From Mycolicibacterium palauense (GTDB lineage: Bacteria; Actinomycetota; Actinomycetes; Mycobacteriales; Mycobacteriaceae): a DNA stretch of 64,000 bases. Shown here piece by piece: positions 36,434-45,964 of the stretch (the first letter of the stretch is position 1; each line of letters begins with the position of its first letter). Location: positions 30,438 to 94,437 of the forward strand of contig NZ_NVQF01000013.1 of NCBI RefSeq assembly GCF_002592005.1. Direction: 5' to 3'. The position numbers were made by a program, and so were the translations under genes. Below the pieces are notes generated by a model. That model was not told where the DNA came from. It saw nothing but the letters and a program-made list of their open reading frames with translations, and did no database searches.

Positions 36434-38239
36434 TCAGAACCGGGTGGAGCCCAACCACAGCACGTGGGCGCCGGTCAGCGCCGTCTCGGCCTGGGCCAGC
36501 GCCGAGCGCACCGAGCCCGCGACCAGGGCGGTGATCGCCTCCGGCAGACCGGCCGCAGGCTGCGAGGACGGCTTGGGTCGCAGCAGGTCACGCACCGACG
36601 AGCCCGGCAGATGGGCGACGCGCACCTCGGCGTCGGGCTCCAGGCCCGCCAGCGTCTTGGCCCGCCGGATCGCGGTGTGCAGCCCGCCGAGTTCGTCGAC
36701 CAGGCCGCGCTCGGCGGCGTCGGCTCCGGTCCACACCCGCCCCCGGGCCACCTCGTGGACCTCCTCGACGCTCAGGCCCCGGCCCTGGGCCACCCGCTGG
36801 ACGAAGTCGGTGTAGAACAGGTCGGCCTCGGCCTCCACCTGGGCCTGCTGCTCGGGGGTGAACGGGGCGTTGACCGACCAGGCGTCGGCGTTGGCGTTGG
36901 TGCGCACCGCGTCGGACCCGACGCCGAGGCGGTCCTTGAGGTCGCGGGCGATGAACTTGCCGGTGACCACGCCGATCGAGCCGGTGATGGTGCCCGGGTT
37001 GGCGACGATCGCGTCGGCGCCCATCGACACGTAGTACCCGCCGGAGGCGGCCACCGCACCCATCGACGCCACCACCGGGGTGCCGGCCCTGCGCGCCCGT
37101 TCCACCTCGCGCCAGATGGTCTCCGACCCGGTCACCGACCCGCCGGGGCTGTCGACCCGCAGCACGATCGCGGCGACGTCGTCGTCGGCGGCGGCTTCGC
37201 GCAGCGCCGCGCCGATGGTGTCGCCCCCGGCGCTGGAGTTGCCGATCGGCAACAGCTGCGGCCCGCCCCGACCGCTGACGATCGGCCCGGACAGGGTGAT
37301 CACCGCGATCGCCGGTTTGTCCTTGCGCCCGGGCAGCGCCGGCAGGCCTGGCAGGGCGGTGGCCGGCCCGTGCCCCGGCGCGGTCGCCTTGGCGTAGCGG
37401 GACAGATACAGCCGCGGCGGCGCACCCTCGCCGTCGGCCTCACCGGTCTCCGGGGAGATGCCCTCGGCGCCGGTCAATTCCGCGATCCGCGCGTAGGCCT
37501 CGTCCCGGAAGCCGATCCGGTCCACCAACTTGGCACCGACGGCGTCCTCACGCAGCAGCGGCGCCCGGTCGGCCAACGCGTCCATCCCGGCCACCTCGAT
37601 GCCGCGGGAGGCGGCCACCGCGCTCCACACCTGCTCGTGCAGGCTCTGCAGCAGCCGGCTGTCCGCCTCGCGGTGGGCGTCGGTGTAGCGGTCCTGGGTG
37701 AACAGGTTGGCCGCCGACTTGTACTCGCCGCGCGCGACGAACTGCGCCTCGACGCCGGCCTTGTCCAGGGCGTCGCGCAGGAACAGCGCATGGGTGGCGA
37801 AGCCGACCAGGCCGACCGTGCCCGAGGGCTGCATCCACACCTCGCCGAAGGCCGACGCGAGGTAGTAGGACAGCGTGCCCGGATAGGTCTCGGCCCATGC
37901 CAGCGACGGCTTCGCGGCGGTGAACGCGGCGATGGCCTCCCGCAGCTCCTGCGCCGGACCGGGCGCGGCGGCCGGAATCTGCACCCGCGCGATCAGTCCG
38001 GCGACCCGCGGGTCCTCGGCGGCCCGGTGGATCGCGTCGACGGCGTGGCGCAGCAGCATCGGCCGGCCACCGCTGAGGACCGCGATCGGGTCGAATCCGG
38101 CGGTCTCCTGCGGCACGGTGTGCAGGTCGAGCTCGAGGACGCAGCCCTTCGGCACACCGTGGTGGCGGGCGGTGTCCACGCTGCGGGTCAGCTTGCGCAC
38201 GTCGTCGAGGCCGGGCAGAGCGGGAAGAAAGGCGACCAT
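36434..38239 (-). CDS. sppA: Signal peptide peptidase SppA, 67-kDa type
   Basis: Membrane-associated serine protease that digests cleaved signal peptides. 601 residues with two ClpP-like halves. The catalytic lysine is in ARGEYKSAANLFTQD (N-terminal half) and the nucleophilic serine in AVAASGGYYVSMGAD (C-terminal half), which is the Ser-Lys dyad layout of SppA. VDSPGGSVTGSETIW precedes it. No obvious N-terminal membrane anchor is visible. Lies between the spc operon and the methyltransferases, as Rv0724 does. Confidence 0.9.
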   Translation of the reverse strand: MVAFLPALPGLDDVRKLTRSVDTARHHGVPKGCVLELDLHTVPQETAGFDPIAVLSGGRPMLLRHAVDAIHRAAEDPRVAGLIARVQIPAAAPGPAQELREAIAAFTAAKPSLAWAETYPGTLSYYLASAFGEVWMQPSGTVGLVGFATHALFLRDALDKAGVEAQFVARGEYKSAANLFTQDRYTDAHREADSRLLQSLHEQVWSAVAASRGIEVAGMDALADRAPLLREDAVGAKLVDRIGFRDEAYARIAELTGAEGISPETGEADGEGAPPRLYLSRYAKATAPGHGPATALPGLPALPGRKDKPAIAVITLSGPIVSGRGGPQLLPIGNSSAGGDTIGAALREAAADDDVAAIVLRVDSPGGSVTGSETIWREVERARRAGTPVVASMGAVAASGGYYVSMGADAIVANPGTITGSIGVVTGKFIARDLKDRLGVGSDAVRTNANADAWSVNAPFTPEQQAQVEAEADLFYTDFVQRVAQGRGLSVEEVHEVARGRVWTGADAAERGLVDELGGLHTAIRRAKTLAGLEPDAEVRVAHLPGSSVRDLLRPKPSSQPAAGLPEAITALVAGSVRSALAQAETALTGAHVLWLGSTRF

Positions 38240-38294
38240 GCGGCCAGCGTACCGACGCGCCCGACGGCCGCCGTCGGTCGACGCAGCCCCCCGG

Positions 38295-38648
38295 CTACCG
38301 CCCCATGACGTTGCTGTACTCCGGGCAGTACAGGATCACCGCGGCCTGCATCAGGCCGACGGCCTGCCCGCGTTCGACCCCGCTGTTCTGCAGGGTGGTG
38401 ACCACACCGCGCACGGTCGGGACCGGGTTCACGTTCTGTTGCAGCCCGGTCTTCATCATGTCGCAGATGTGGTGGCCGATCGCCGGGGCGTCGGCGTCGG
38501 GTGCCAGCGGGATGCCGAGCTTGTCGATCGCCTCGCTGAATCGCTGATCGGCGTCATCGGCGGACGCGGGCCCGGCGCCGAACACGGATGCGGCGCCGAG
38601 GCAAAGCGCGGCGGCAACGAGGCCCGCGGTGCGTCGGTGGCGAATCAT
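38295..38648 (-). CDS. Secreted DUF732 family protein
   Basis: 117 residues from ATG 38648, with GGAGCAA ribosome binding site. Cleavable signal peptide: basic MIRHRR, hydrophobic core to about residue 25, and ASA-type cleavage site before DDADQRF. The mature part has two cysteines (HHICDMM and ILYCPEY) likely forming a disulfide, and the Asp/Gly pattern of DUF732, a mycobacteria-enriched secreted family of unknown function. Monocistronic with its own promoter. Confidence 0.82.
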   Translation of the reverse strand: MIRHRRTAGLVAAALCLGAASVFGAGPASADDADQRFSEAIDKLGIPLAPDADAPAIGHHICDMMKTGLQQNVNPVPTVRGVVTTLQNSGVERGQAVGLMQAAVILYCPEYSNVMGR

Positions 38649-38705
38649 GGTTGCTCCTCGATTGTGAACGGCCCCCGACGGCCCCACACGGACCCCAGAC
38701 GGCAA

Positions 38706-38711
38706 AGTCTA
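38706..38711 (-). promoter_or_regulatory. -10 element of the DUF732 gene
   Basis: TAGACT on the minus strand fits TAnnnT; transcription would begin near 38699, giving a 50-nt leader before the ATG at 38648. No clear -35. Confidence 0.45.
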
Positions 38712-38754
38712 GCGACACCGGCGCGCACGCACCTGCCGGCGGTCCCGCAACGCA

Positions 38755-38782
38755 GAAACCCCCGCACCGGGGCGGGGGTTTC
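38755..38782 (-). terminator. Terminator of the spc operon, after rplO
   Basis: Perfect 11-bp stem GAAACCCCCGC / GCGGGGGTTTC with loop ACCGGG, 22 bp beyond the rplO stop codon. No T-run beyond the stem. It separates the ribosomal operon from the DUF732 promoter. Confidence 0.65.
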
Positions 38783-38804
38783 GCGTGTGCGTGTGCCTAC
38801 GGTC

Positions 38805-39248
38805 CTACAGCTCGGTGGCGCTGCCGCCGGCGGCGGTGATCGCCTCTTTGGCGCTGCCGCTGAACTTGTGGGCGGTCACGTCGACCTTGGCCGTCAGCTT
38901 GCCGTCGCCGAGCACCTTGACCAGTACGTTCTTGCGCACCAGCCCCTTGGCGACCAGTTCGTCGACGCCGACACTGCCGCCGTCGGGGAACGCGCGGCTG
39001 ATGTCACCGACGTTGACCACGGCGTACTCGGTGCGGAACCGGTTGCGGAAACCCTTCAGCTTGGGCAGCCGCATGTGGATCGGCATCTGCCCGCCCTCGA
39101 AGGTCACCGGCACGTTCTTGCGCGCCTTGGTGCCCTTGGTACCGCGGCCGGCGGTCTTGCCCTTCGAGCCCTCACCGCGGCCGACCCGGGTCCGCGCAGT
39201 CTTCGAGCCGGGGGCCGGCTTCAGGTCGTGAAGCTTGATGACACTCAT
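38805..39248 (-). CDS. rplO: 50S ribosomal protein L15
   Basis: Late-assembling large-subunit protein. 147 residues; [27 protein letters not shown] at the start, [17 protein letters not shown] and [16 protein letters not shown] are canonical. Start overlaps the rpmD stop by 4 bp. Last gene of the spc operon, followed by a terminator; secY is not adjacent as it is in E. coli. Confidence 0.97.
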   Translation of the reverse strand: MSVIKLHDLKPAPGSKTARTRVGRGEGSKGKTAGRGTKGTKARKNVPVTFEGGQMPIHMRLPKLKGFRNRFRTEYAVVNVGDISRAFPDGGSVGVDELVAKGLVRKNVLVKVLGDGKLTAKVDVTAHKFSGSAKEAITAAGGSATEL

Positions 39249-39436
39249 TTGGCTCCCTCCACCGCTTCTACTTCCACGAGGTGGTGCACGGCCTTGATGA
39301 GTCCACGCGTCTGGGCGTTGTCCTCACGAACCACCGACTGGCGGATCTTGCGCAGACCCAGTGTCCGCAGGCTCTCCCGCTGCCGCCAGCGGGCGCCGAT
39401 GACACCGCGCACCTGGGTGATCTTCAGTTCTGCCAT
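39245..39436 (-). CDS. rpmD: 50S ribosomal protein L30
   Basis: 63 residues with the family core [25 protein letters not shown] and the C-terminal [19 protein letters not shown]. Directly follows rpsE (3-bp gap) and overlaps rplO. Confidence 0.96.
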   Translation of the reverse strand: MAELKITQVRGVIGARWRQRESLRTLGLRKIRQSVVREDNAQTRGLIKAVHHLVEVEAVEGAK

Positions 39437-39439
39437 TGG

Positions 39440-40171
39440 TTATGCGTTTCCTTCACGCGCCGCTGCCGCAGCCAGCGCCTCGCTCTCGCGCCGGGCCCGG
39501 AGCATGCCGGCCGGCGCCACGTCCTCGATGGGCAGGCCGCGCCGGGCCGCCACCTCTTCGGGCCGCTGCAGCAGCTTGAGCGCGGCCACCGTGGCGTGAA
39601 CCACGTTGATCGCGTTGTCGCTGCCCAGCGACTTGGCCAGGATGTCGTGCACGCCGGCGCATTCCAGCACCGCGCGGGCCGCACCGCCGGCGATCACACC
39701 GGTACCGGGGCTGGCCGGGCGCAGCAGCACCACGCCCGCGGCCGCCTCACCCTGCACGGGGTGGGTGATGGTGCCACCGATGAGCGGGACGCGGAAGAAG
39801 TTCTTGCGGGCTTCCTCCACACCCTTGGCGATCGCGGCCGGGACCTCTTTGGCCTTGCCGTAGCCGACACCGACCATGCCCTTGCCGTCGCCGACGATGA
39901 CCAGGGCGGTGAAGCTGAAGCGCCGACCACCCTTGACCACCTTGGAGACGCGGTTGATGGTGACGACCCGCTCCAGGTAGTTGCTCTTGTCGCCGCCGTC
40001 GCGGCCACCGCGCCCGCCGCGGTCGTCGCGGCGGCCCCGGCCACCGCGGTCACCACGGTCGTCGCGTCCACCGCGCTGGGTGTCGGTACGCGTGCCGGCG
40101 GTCGGGGTACTGCTGTCGGTGCTGCCGGCGGCCGTACCGCCGGCGGCACCCGAAGTCTGGTCCGCCATCAT
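39440..40171 (-). CDS. rpsE: 30S ribosomal protein S5 with long Arg/Gly/Asp-rich N-terminus
   Basis: Small-subunit protein important for decoding fidelity and mRNA helicase activity. The S5 core ([20 protein letters not shown], then [18 protein letters not shown], ...) starts at about residue 64. Total 243 residues against about 167 in E. coli, because of a low-complexity extension rich in RGG and RDD-type repeats. Mycobacterial S5 proteins generally have such extensions. Two consecutive ATGs (40171 and 40168) are possible starts after GGAAGGA. Confidence 0.96.
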   Translation of the reverse strand: MMADQTSGAAGGTAAGSTDSSTPTAGTRTDTQRGGRDDRGDRGGRGRRDDRGGRGGRDGGDKSNYLERVVTINRVSKVVKGGRRFSFTALVIVGDGKGMVGVGYGKAKEVPAAIAKGVEEARKNFFRVPLIGGTITHPVQGEAAAGVVLLRPASPGTGVIAGGAARAVLECAGVHDILAKSLGSDNAINVVHATVAALKLLQRPEEVAARRGLPIEDVAPAGMLRARRESEALAAAAAREGNA

Positions 40172-40205
40172 GCGGTCCTTCCGTTGTTGAACAAGTCCGT
40201 CATCA

Positions 40206-40625
40206 CTAGAACTTCAGCCCTCCCTCGCGGGCGGCGTCGGCCAGCGCCGCGATCCGGCCGCCGTAGGTGTAGCCGCCGCGGTCGAACACCACGGTGTCCA
40301 CCCCGGCAGCCTTGGCGCGCTCGGCGATCAGCTGCCCGACCCGCACACTGTGGGCCTTCTTGTCACCGTCGACACCGCGCACGCCGGTCTCGATCGACGA
40401 GGCCGCGGCCAGCGTGGTGCCGGTGAGGTCGTCGACCAGCTGCACGTGGATGTGCCGCGCGGAACGGTTGACCACCAGGCGGGGACGCTCGGCGGTGCCG
40501 GACACCCGCTTGCGCAGACGCGCGTGGCGGCGGATCCGGGCGGTGCGGCGGGTCGCGGAGATGTTCTGCCCCACCGGCTTACGGTCGGCGGTGCCTGTAC
40601 CGGTGTTGGTTTTGGTATCAGCCAT
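40206..40625 (-). CDS. rplR: 50S ribosomal protein L18
   Basis: Binds 5S rRNA. 139 residues; [22 protein letters not shown] and [22 protein letters not shown] are canonical. A Thr/Gly-rich stretch of about 25 residues extends the N-terminus. Sits 2 bp after rplF. Confidence 0.97.
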   Translation of the reverse strand: MADTKTNTGTGTADRKPVGQNISATRRTARIRRHARLRKRVSGTAERPRLVVNRSARHIHVQLVDDLTGTTLAAASSIETGVRGVDGDKKAHSVRVGQLIAERAKAAGVDTVVFDRGGYTYGGRIAALADAAREGGLKF

Positions 40626-40627
40626 GA

Positions 40628-41167
40628 CTACTTACCTGTCTTTCCGACCTTGCGGCGGATCTGCTCACCCTCGTAGCGGATGCCCTTGCCCTTGTAGGGG
40701 TCGTTGCGCCGCAGGCGGCGGATGTTGGCCGCGATCTGGCCGACCTTCTGCTTGTCGATACCGGAGATCGAGAACTTCGTCGGCGTCTCGACGGCGAAGC
40801 TCACCCCCTCGGGGGCGGTGATCAGCACCGGGTGGCTGTAGCCCAGGGCGAACTCGAGGTTGCTGCCCTTGGCCACCACGCGGTAGCCGACACCGAAGAT
40901 CTCCATCTTGGTGGTGTAGCCCTCGGTCACGCCGGTCACCAGGTTGGCGATCAGCGTCCGGGACAGCCCGTGCAGCGAGCGGTTGCGGCGCTCGTCGTTG
41001 GGACGAGTCACCACGATGGCGCCGTCGTCGGCGCGGGACACCGAGATGGGCTCGGAGACCTCCAGCGACAGCGTGCCCTTCGGGCCCTTGACCGACAGGT
41101 TCTGCCCGTCGATCGTGACGTCGACCCCGGTGGGAACCGGGACCGGTTGCTTACCAATGCGCGACAT
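40628..41167 (-). CDS. rplF: 50S ribosomal protein L6
   Basis: 179 residues, two similar domains. [20 protein letters not shown] at the start, [10 protein letters not shown], and the C-terminal [23 protein letters not shown] that contacts the sarcin-ricin region. Between rpsH and rplR. Confidence 0.97.
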   Translation of the reverse strand: MSRIGKQPVPVPTGVDVTIDGQNLSVKGPKGTLSLEVSEPISVSRADDGAIVVTRPNDERRNRSLHGLSRTLIANLVTGVTEGYTTKMEIFGVGYRVVAKGSNLEFALGYSHPVLITAPEGVSFAVETPTKFSISGIDKQKVGQIAANIRRLRRNDPYKGKGIRYEGEQIRRKVGKTGK

Positions 41168-41185
41168 GTCTAGCTCCCCTTCCCG

Positions 41186-41584
41186 CTACCACACGTATGC
41201 GAGGACTTCGCCGCCCACGCCCTGTCGTGCCGCCTGACGGTCGGTGAGCAGACCCGAGGACGTGGAGATGATCGCCACGCCCAGGCCGCCGAGCACCCGA
41301 GGCAGATTCGTCGATTTCGCGTACACCCGCAGGCCCGGCTTGCTCACCCGGCGCAGGCCGGCGATGCTGCGCTCCCGGCTGGGGCCGTACTTCAGCGACA
41401 CCACCAGCGACTTACCCACGCGGGCATCCTCGGTGTGGTAGTCGGTGATATAGCCCTCGCTCTTGAGGATCTCGGCGATGTTGGCCTTGATCTTCGAGTG
41501 CGGCAGGGTCACCTCGTCGTGGTACGCCGAGTTGGCGTTACGCAGACGCGTCAAGAAGTCTGCGATCGGATCCGTCATGGTCAT
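41186..41584 (-). CDS. rpsH: 30S ribosomal protein S8
   Basis: 16S rRNA central-domain binder, and in E. coli the translational repressor of the spc operon. 132 residues; [18 protein letters not shown] and the C-terminal [11 protein letters not shown] are canonical, with [13 protein letters not shown] before it. The 106-bp gap to rpsN is larger than elsewhere in the operon. Confidence 0.97.
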   Translation of the reverse strand: MTMTDPIADFLTRLRNANSAYHDEVTLPHSKIKANIAEILKSEGYITDYHTEDARVGKSLVVSLKYGPSRERSIAGLRRVSKPGLRVYAKSTNLPRVLGGLGVAIISTSSGLLTDRQAARQGVGGEVLAYVW

Positions 41585-41690
41585 GACAGGTGTTTCACCT
41601 TCCTCGCGGCGGTTCCCGGCCGGAGCACCTCTGCGCCGGCGGGCCTGTCCGCGCCCTTACATTTGTAGGTCTATGAGTGGTCTGGCTCGG

Positions 41691-41876
41691 TTACCAGCTG
41701 GACTTCTGCACACCGGGCAGTTCGCCGGCATGGGCCATGTCGCGCAGGCAGATCCGGCACAGGCCGAACTTCCGGTAGACCGCGTGCGGGCGACCGCACT
41801 TGTTGCAGCGGGTGTAGGCACGCACCGCGAACTTCGGCTTGCGCTGGGCCTTGTTGACCAGAGCTTTCTTTGCCAT
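41691..41876 (-). CDS. rpsN: 30S ribosomal protein S14, zinc-binding (type Z)
   Basis: 61 residues from ATG 41876: [20 protein letters not shown] then CNKCGRP...LCRIC. The two CxxC pairs bind zinc, so this is the C-plus isoform used in zinc-replete cells; the zinc-free paralog is expected elsewhere. It starts 2 bp after rplE. The large open frame around it is a shadow. Confidence 0.96.
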   Translation of the reverse strand: MAKKALVNKAQRKPKFAVRAYTRCNKCGRPHAVYRKFGLCRICLRDMAHAGELPGVQKSSW

Positions 41877-41878
41877 GC

Positions 41879-42442
41879 TCAGTTCTCCTTGAACGGGAAG
41901 CCCAGTGCCCGCAGCAGCGCGCGTCCCTCGTCGTCGTTCGTCGCCGAGGTGACGACGGTGATGTCCATCCCCCGGGGCCGGTCGATGGAGTCCACGTCGA
42001 TCTCGTGGAACACCGACTGCTCGGTCAGCCCGAAGGTGTAGTTGCCGGTGCCGTCGAACTGCTTGGGGCTCAGCCCGCGGAAGTCGCGGATACGCGGCAG
42101 CGAGATGGCGATGAGCCGATCCAGGAACTCCCACATCCGGTCGCCGCGCAGCGTGACGCGCGCGCCGATCGGCATGCCCTCGCGCAGCTTGAACTGCGCG
42201 ATGGACTTGCGGGCCCGGCGGATCTCCGGCTTCTGACCCGTGATCAGCGCCAGGTCGTTGACCGCGCCGTTGATCAGCTTGCCGTCGCGCGCGGCGTCGC
42301 CGACGCCCATGTTCACGACGACCTTGACCACGCCCGGGATCTGCATCACGTTGGCGTAGTTGAACTCCTTGTTCAGCGCGTCCCGGATCTCCTCGCGGTA
42401 GCGCTGCTTCAGCCGCGGCTGAACCTTCTCTGCAGTAGTCAT
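41879..42442 (-). CDS. rplE: 50S ribosomal protein L5
   Basis: 5S rRNA-binding protein of the central protuberance. 187 residues with [34 protein letters not shown] and [20 protein letters not shown]. Between rplX and rpsN. Confidence 0.97.
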   Translation of the reverse strand: MTTAEKVQPRLKQRYREEIRDALNKEFNYANVMQIPGVVKVVVNMGVGDAARDGKLINGAVNDLALITGQKPEIRRARKSIAQFKLREGMPIGARVTLRGDRMWEFLDRLIAISLPRIRDFRGLSPKQFDGTGNYTFGLTEQSVFHEIDVDSIDRPRGMDITVVTSATNDDEGRALLRALGFPFKEN

Positions 42443-42456
42443 CAGATGCTCTAGTC

Positions 42457-42774
42457 CTAGATGTCTTTGCCGTTGGTCTTGGCGATGCGGACGCGCTTGC
42501 CCGACTCCTCGTCGACGCGGTAGCCGACACGCGTCGGCTTGCCGTCGGAGTCGACGACCATCACGTTGGACACGTGGATGGGCGCCTCCTGGGTCACGAT
42601 GCCGCCGGACTGCGCGCCCCGCTGGTTGGCCGAGACCGGGGTGTGCTTCTTGATGCGGTTGACACCCTCGACCAGCACCCGGTTACGGGTGGGGTACGAC
42701 TGGATGACCTTGCCCTTGGCGCCCTTGTCCTTGCCGGAGATGACCAGCACGGTGTCGCCCTTGTGGATCTTCAT
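42457..42774 (-). CDS. rplX: 50S ribosomal protein L24
   Basis: Assembly-initiating L24, 105 residues: KOW motif [20 protein letters not shown], then [19 protein letters not shown]. Directly adjacent to the rplN stop codon with no spacer. Confidence 0.97.
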   Translation of the reverse strand: MKIHKGDTVLVISGKDKGAKGKVIQSYPTRNRVLVEGVNRIKKHTPVSANQRGAQSGGIVTQEAPIHVSNVMVVDSDGKPTRVGYRVDEESGKRVRIAKTNGKDI

Positions 42775-43143
<369 letters not shown>

Positions 43144-43357
43144 TCGATCTCCCTATATCTCCCCCCGGACCCACCGGCACAACAGCGCCGCCGGGGGAAC
43201 CGGGTTCGGTCATTCGCACGCCACCGCAGCCCTGGCAGCCCCGGATCGGATCCTGGGCATGCCGAAGAAACATTGACGTGCGCGGTCTTCGTCACCGAAG
43301 GGCACGCGGGGTCGACGGTTCACCCACCGACCGAGGTCTGCCCACGGCAACCCCTAG

Positions 43358-43386
43358 ATTCTAGGTGACGACCTGCGAGGCACCAA
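43358..43386 (-). promoter_or_regulatory. Promoter of the rplN (spc) operon
   Basis: On the minus strand TTGGTG (43386-43381) and TAGAAT (43363-43358) are 17 bp apart, a good SigA-type promoter. The predicted 5' leader is about 208 nt. The rest of the 319-bp gap 43144-43462 shows nothing else clear apart from the tandem repeats at its upstream end. Confidence 0.65.
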
Positions 43387-43414
43387 ATCGCGGCTCAGCG
43401 GGGTCCTGTTCACC

Positions 43415-43484
43415 CCGCCCGCACCGCGGGCCCAGCTCACCCGCCCGCACCGCGGGCCCAGCTCACCCGCCCGCACCGCGGGCC
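43415..43484. repeat. 26-bp tandem repeat (2.7 copies) at the end of the Rid-like gene
   Basis: Copies start at 43415, 43441 and 43467; each contains CCCGCACCGCGGG, itself a short hairpin. The third copy runs into the coding end of the Rid-like gene (stop codon 43463-43465). The period is not a multiple of three. The hairpins may act as a terminator for the operon that ends here. Confidence 0.8.
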
Positions 43485-43972
43485 GCCACCAACTCCACCT
43501 CGACCGGAGCCCCGGACGGCAGGGACTGCACACCGACGGCGGTGCGCGCCGGGAGCGCCCGGGCGCCCAGTTCACGGCGGATGGTCTCCGAGGCCCCGTC
43601 GGCGACCGCGCTGAGCTGCACGAAACCGGGGGCGCAGGCAACGTACACCGTCATCCGCAGGCATCGCACCTCGGTGTCGCCGGGCGGCAGGGCCCAGCGC
43701 ACGGCGGCCAGGGCGTTCTCCGCGGCCAGTCCGGCGGCCGCGGAGGCCACCGGAACAGGCACGCCCGCCCCGACCACCCCGGTGACGACCAGTTCACCGT
43801 CGCGGCGCGGCGTCATGCCCGCGGTGTAGACGAGGTCGCCGTGGCACACGGCCGGCAGGTAGTCGCCGTGGGCGACGGGGTCACGACGGTCGCCGTGGGC
43901 GACGGGGTCACGACGGTCGCCGTGGGCGACGGGGTCACGACGGTCGCCGTGGGCGACGGGGTCAGTCGACAC
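43463..43972 (-). CDS. Rid family (RidA-like) protein with repeat-extended N-terminus
   Basis: 169 residues from GTG 43972, which overlaps the gamma-glutamyltransferase stop codon. The Rid core begins at about residue 38 (AVCHGDLVYTAGMTPRRDGE), with AALAAVRWALPPGDTEVRCLRM and a C-terminal PVEVELVAA. RidA-type enzymes hydrolyse reactive enamines/imines; the catalytic arginine usually found near the C-terminus (R in ...CAR...) is not obvious here, so it may be a Rid4-7-type member without deaminase activity. Residues 4-37 consist of four copies of DPVAHGDRR (the last is incomplete). Last gene of the HDO operon. Confidence 0.72.
   Translation of the reverse strand: MSTDPVAHGDRRDPVAHGDRRDPVAHGDRRDPVAHGDYLPAVCHGDLVYTAGMTPRRDGELVVTGVVGAGVPVPVASAAAGLAAENALAAVRWALPPGDTEVRCLRMTVYVACAPGFVQLSAVADGASETIRRELGARALPARTAVGVQSLPSGAPVEVELVAARGAGG
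43862..43964. repeat. 27-bp tandem repeat, 3.8 copies, coding DPVAHGDRR
   Basis: Copies at 43862, 43889, 43916 and 43943 (the last truncated to 22 bp) are identical where complete. The unit is 9 codons, so copy number changes keep the frame of the Rid-like gene. The last copy includes the stop codon of the upstream gamma-glutamyltransferase gene. Confidence 0.92.
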
Positions 43973-45560
43973 CGAGCGCCACCCCCTCCTGTCGGGGGTC
44001 GGCGGCCCCGGACAGGATTCCCCGGTCGTCGCGGGAGATGACCTGGGCGCTGCCGCCCTCGCCGAGCGCGGGTTTGACCACCACCCGGTGGCCCGCCTCG
44101 GACAGCGCGGCCCGCACCGGGGCGGCCAGACCGGCCTCGACCCGCAGCTCGTCGGGCGCCCCCACCACGTCGGCGTCGGACCCGGGGAAGACGGTGAACC
44201 GGGGGGCGGCGACCGCCTCGGCGGGGTCGAGACCGTGGTCGAGCAGGTGCGAGAGCAGTTGCATGTTCCACTGCACCTGCCCGTCGCCGCCCGGGGTGTT
44301 GCCGACGTGCAGCAACTGTCCCGCATCGTCGGTGACGATCCAGGCGTTGAGCGTGTGCAACGGTTTGCGGCGCGGGGCGACCGCGTTGGGGTGGCCGGGA
44401 GTCAGGTAGGCACCGCGGCCGAGCCGGTTGTTGAGCGCCACCCCGGTGCCCGGCACGGTGAACTTGGCTCCGAACGTGAACGCCAGCGAGTGGATGAAGC
44501 TGACCGCGCGGCCCTGCGCGTCCACCGCGACGGTCGAGGTGGTGTCGCCGGCGCGGACGTCGATGGGCGCCGAGCGCCCGCGGCGTTCGGCCAGGTCGCG
44601 GCGTTGGGCCTCGATCCGCCGGGGATGCAGCACGTCGCGGCTGCCGCTGTTGTCGCTGCCGCACAGCGCCAACCGGTCGGCGAAGGCCAGCCGGGCCGCC
44701 CGCGCCATCCGGTCCACCCCGTCGGCCGACAGCCAACCGTGGAATCCGACGACGCCGTCGCACAGCGCGGCCTGGTGCAGCACCATCCACCCCGGCGTCG
44801 GCAGCGGGGTCTGATGGACCACCGCACCGGCGTAGCGCCCGGTGATCGCCGGCTCGGCCGTCACCGCGGCGGTGGCCGCCCACTCGTCGCCGCTGAACGG
44901 CGCGCCGCCCGCGCGCAGCGCCGCGACGGCCCGCTCGGCGAAGGTGCCGGTGTAGAAACCGGCCGGGTCCAGCGCCAGGGCCCGGATCGTGGCAGCGAGG
45001 TCGGGCTGTGCCAGCACACTTCCCACGTGCGGGGGCCCACCGGTGCCGGTGTACGCCGCGGCCAGCCCGGGGTCGGCGCGCACGGCCGACAGCGCCTCGG
45101 TGACGTCGCCGGCGGTGCGCGCCGAGCACGGCAGCCCGTTCTCGGCGAGGCGGGCCGCCGGCTCCCACAGGTCGTGCAGGGACCGGCTGGCGCCGCCGGC
45201 GTGCAGGGCCGCCAACGCCGCGGGGGCACCGGGAACCGCCACCGCCCGCGCCCCGTCCAGCGGTATGGCCGCCAACCCGTGCTCGGCGTAGAACTCGGGG
45301 GTGCCGCCGTCGGGGCCGTATCCGGAGCCGTTGACGGTCCAGACCCGGCCGTCGGGTTCGCGCACCACGGCGAACGCGTCGCCTCCGATACCGCACTGCC
45401 CGGGCAGGGTCAGCCAGGTCACCGCCGCCATTGCCAGGGTCGCGTCCAGCGCGTTGCCGCCGTCGGCCAGCACCCGGGCACCGGCCAGGCTGGCCGCCGG
45501 GTGACTGCTGGAGACCATCGCCGTCGCCGACAGGGCCGGCGGCCGGTGCCCGGGATTCAT
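43962..45560 (-). CDS. Gamma-glutamyltransferase family protein
   Basis: Ntn-hydrolase of 532 residues. The family begins with VSSSHPAASLAGARVLADGGNALDA, and the autoprocessing/nucleophile threonine lies in GDTTSTVAVDAQG (about residue 350); FAVVREPDG and the PGGDGQVQWNMQLLSH motif near the end are also typical. No signal peptide or lipobox is visible, so it probably acts in the cytoplasm, unlike periplasmic Ggt. Such cytoplasmic members are common in catabolic clusters, where they may cleave gamma-glutamylated or acylated amine intermediates. Starts at the stop codon of the second Rieske gene. Confidence 0.85.
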   Translation of the reverse strand: MNPGHRPPALSATAMVSSSHPAASLAGARVLADGGNALDATLAMAAVTWLTLPGQCGIGGDAFAVVREPDGRVWTVNGSGYGPDGGTPEFYAEHGLAAIPLDGARAVAVPGAPAALAALHAGGASRSLHDLWEPAARLAENGLPCSARTAGDVTEALSAVRADPGLAAAYTGTGGPPHVGSVLAQPDLAATIRALALDPAGFYTGTFAERAVAALRAGGAPFSGDEWAATAAVTAEPAITGRYAGAVVHQTPLPTPGWMVLHQAALCDGVVGFHGWLSADGVDRMARAARLAFADRLALCGSDNSGSRDVLHPRRIEAQRRDLAERRGRSAPIDVRAGDTTSTVAVDAQGRAVSFIHSLAFTFGAKFTVPGTGVALNNRLGRGAYLTPGHPNAVAPRRKPLHTLNAWIVTDDAGQLLHVGNTPGGDGQVQWNMQLLSHLLDHGLDPAEAVAAPRFTVFPGSDADVVGAPDELRVEAGLAAPVRAALSEAGHRVVVKPALGEGGSAQVISRDDRGILSGAADPRQEGVALGVD

Positions 45561-45916
45561 CAGGCCTCCCGGCGCAGCCGACGGGTGGGCCCGACGGGCG
45601 CCTCGCCCGGTTGCAGACCGACGAAGATCTCGCCGTCACGCTCCTGCACCGGGAAGGTCTTGATCGGCTCGGTGGCCGGCGGGCTGATCGGCTCGCCGGT
45701 CTCCAGGTCGAAAGCACTTCCGTGACAAGAGCATCCGATGCCGTCGTCGCGAAGCTTGCCCGAGGACAGCAGGCAGTCCAGGTGCGAGCAGTAGTTCGAG
45801 GTTGCGTAGGCCTTACCACCCAGCCGGGCGACGGCGAACTCGTGTTCACCGGCGTAGAACCGACGGACGATGCCCTCGGGAACCTGCCCGGATCGGGCGA
45901 CACGAACGAATTCCAT
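45560..45916 (-). CDS. Rieske [2Fe-2S] protein (second of the operon)
   Basis: 118 residues, soluble. The Rieske cluster ligands are CSH (YCSHLDCLL, about residues 42-49) and CSCH (CSCHGSAFD), i.e. C-x-H and C-x2-H about 17 residues apart, as in Rieske-type ferredoxins. An additional cysteine sits in each loop and may form the stabilising disulfide of high-potential Rieske proteins. Acts as an electron carrier. It lies 48 bp after the aldehyde dehydrogenase gene. Confidence 0.9.
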   Translation of the reverse strand: MEFVRVARSGQVPEGIVRRFYAGEHEFAVARLGGKAYATSNYCSHLDCLLSSGKLRDDGIGCSCHGSAFDLETGEPISPPATEPIKTFPVQERDGEIFVGLQPGEAPVGPTRRLRREA

Positions 45917-45964
45917 GCTGATACTCCGAATTTCCTGTGGAATCTCTTGTGCTGTGCCGCGTGC

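Noticed and set aside
43415..43964. Possible CRISPR array because of direct repeats
   Set aside because: The two repeat blocks are contiguous tandem repeats without spacers, one of them coding; no cas genes nearby.
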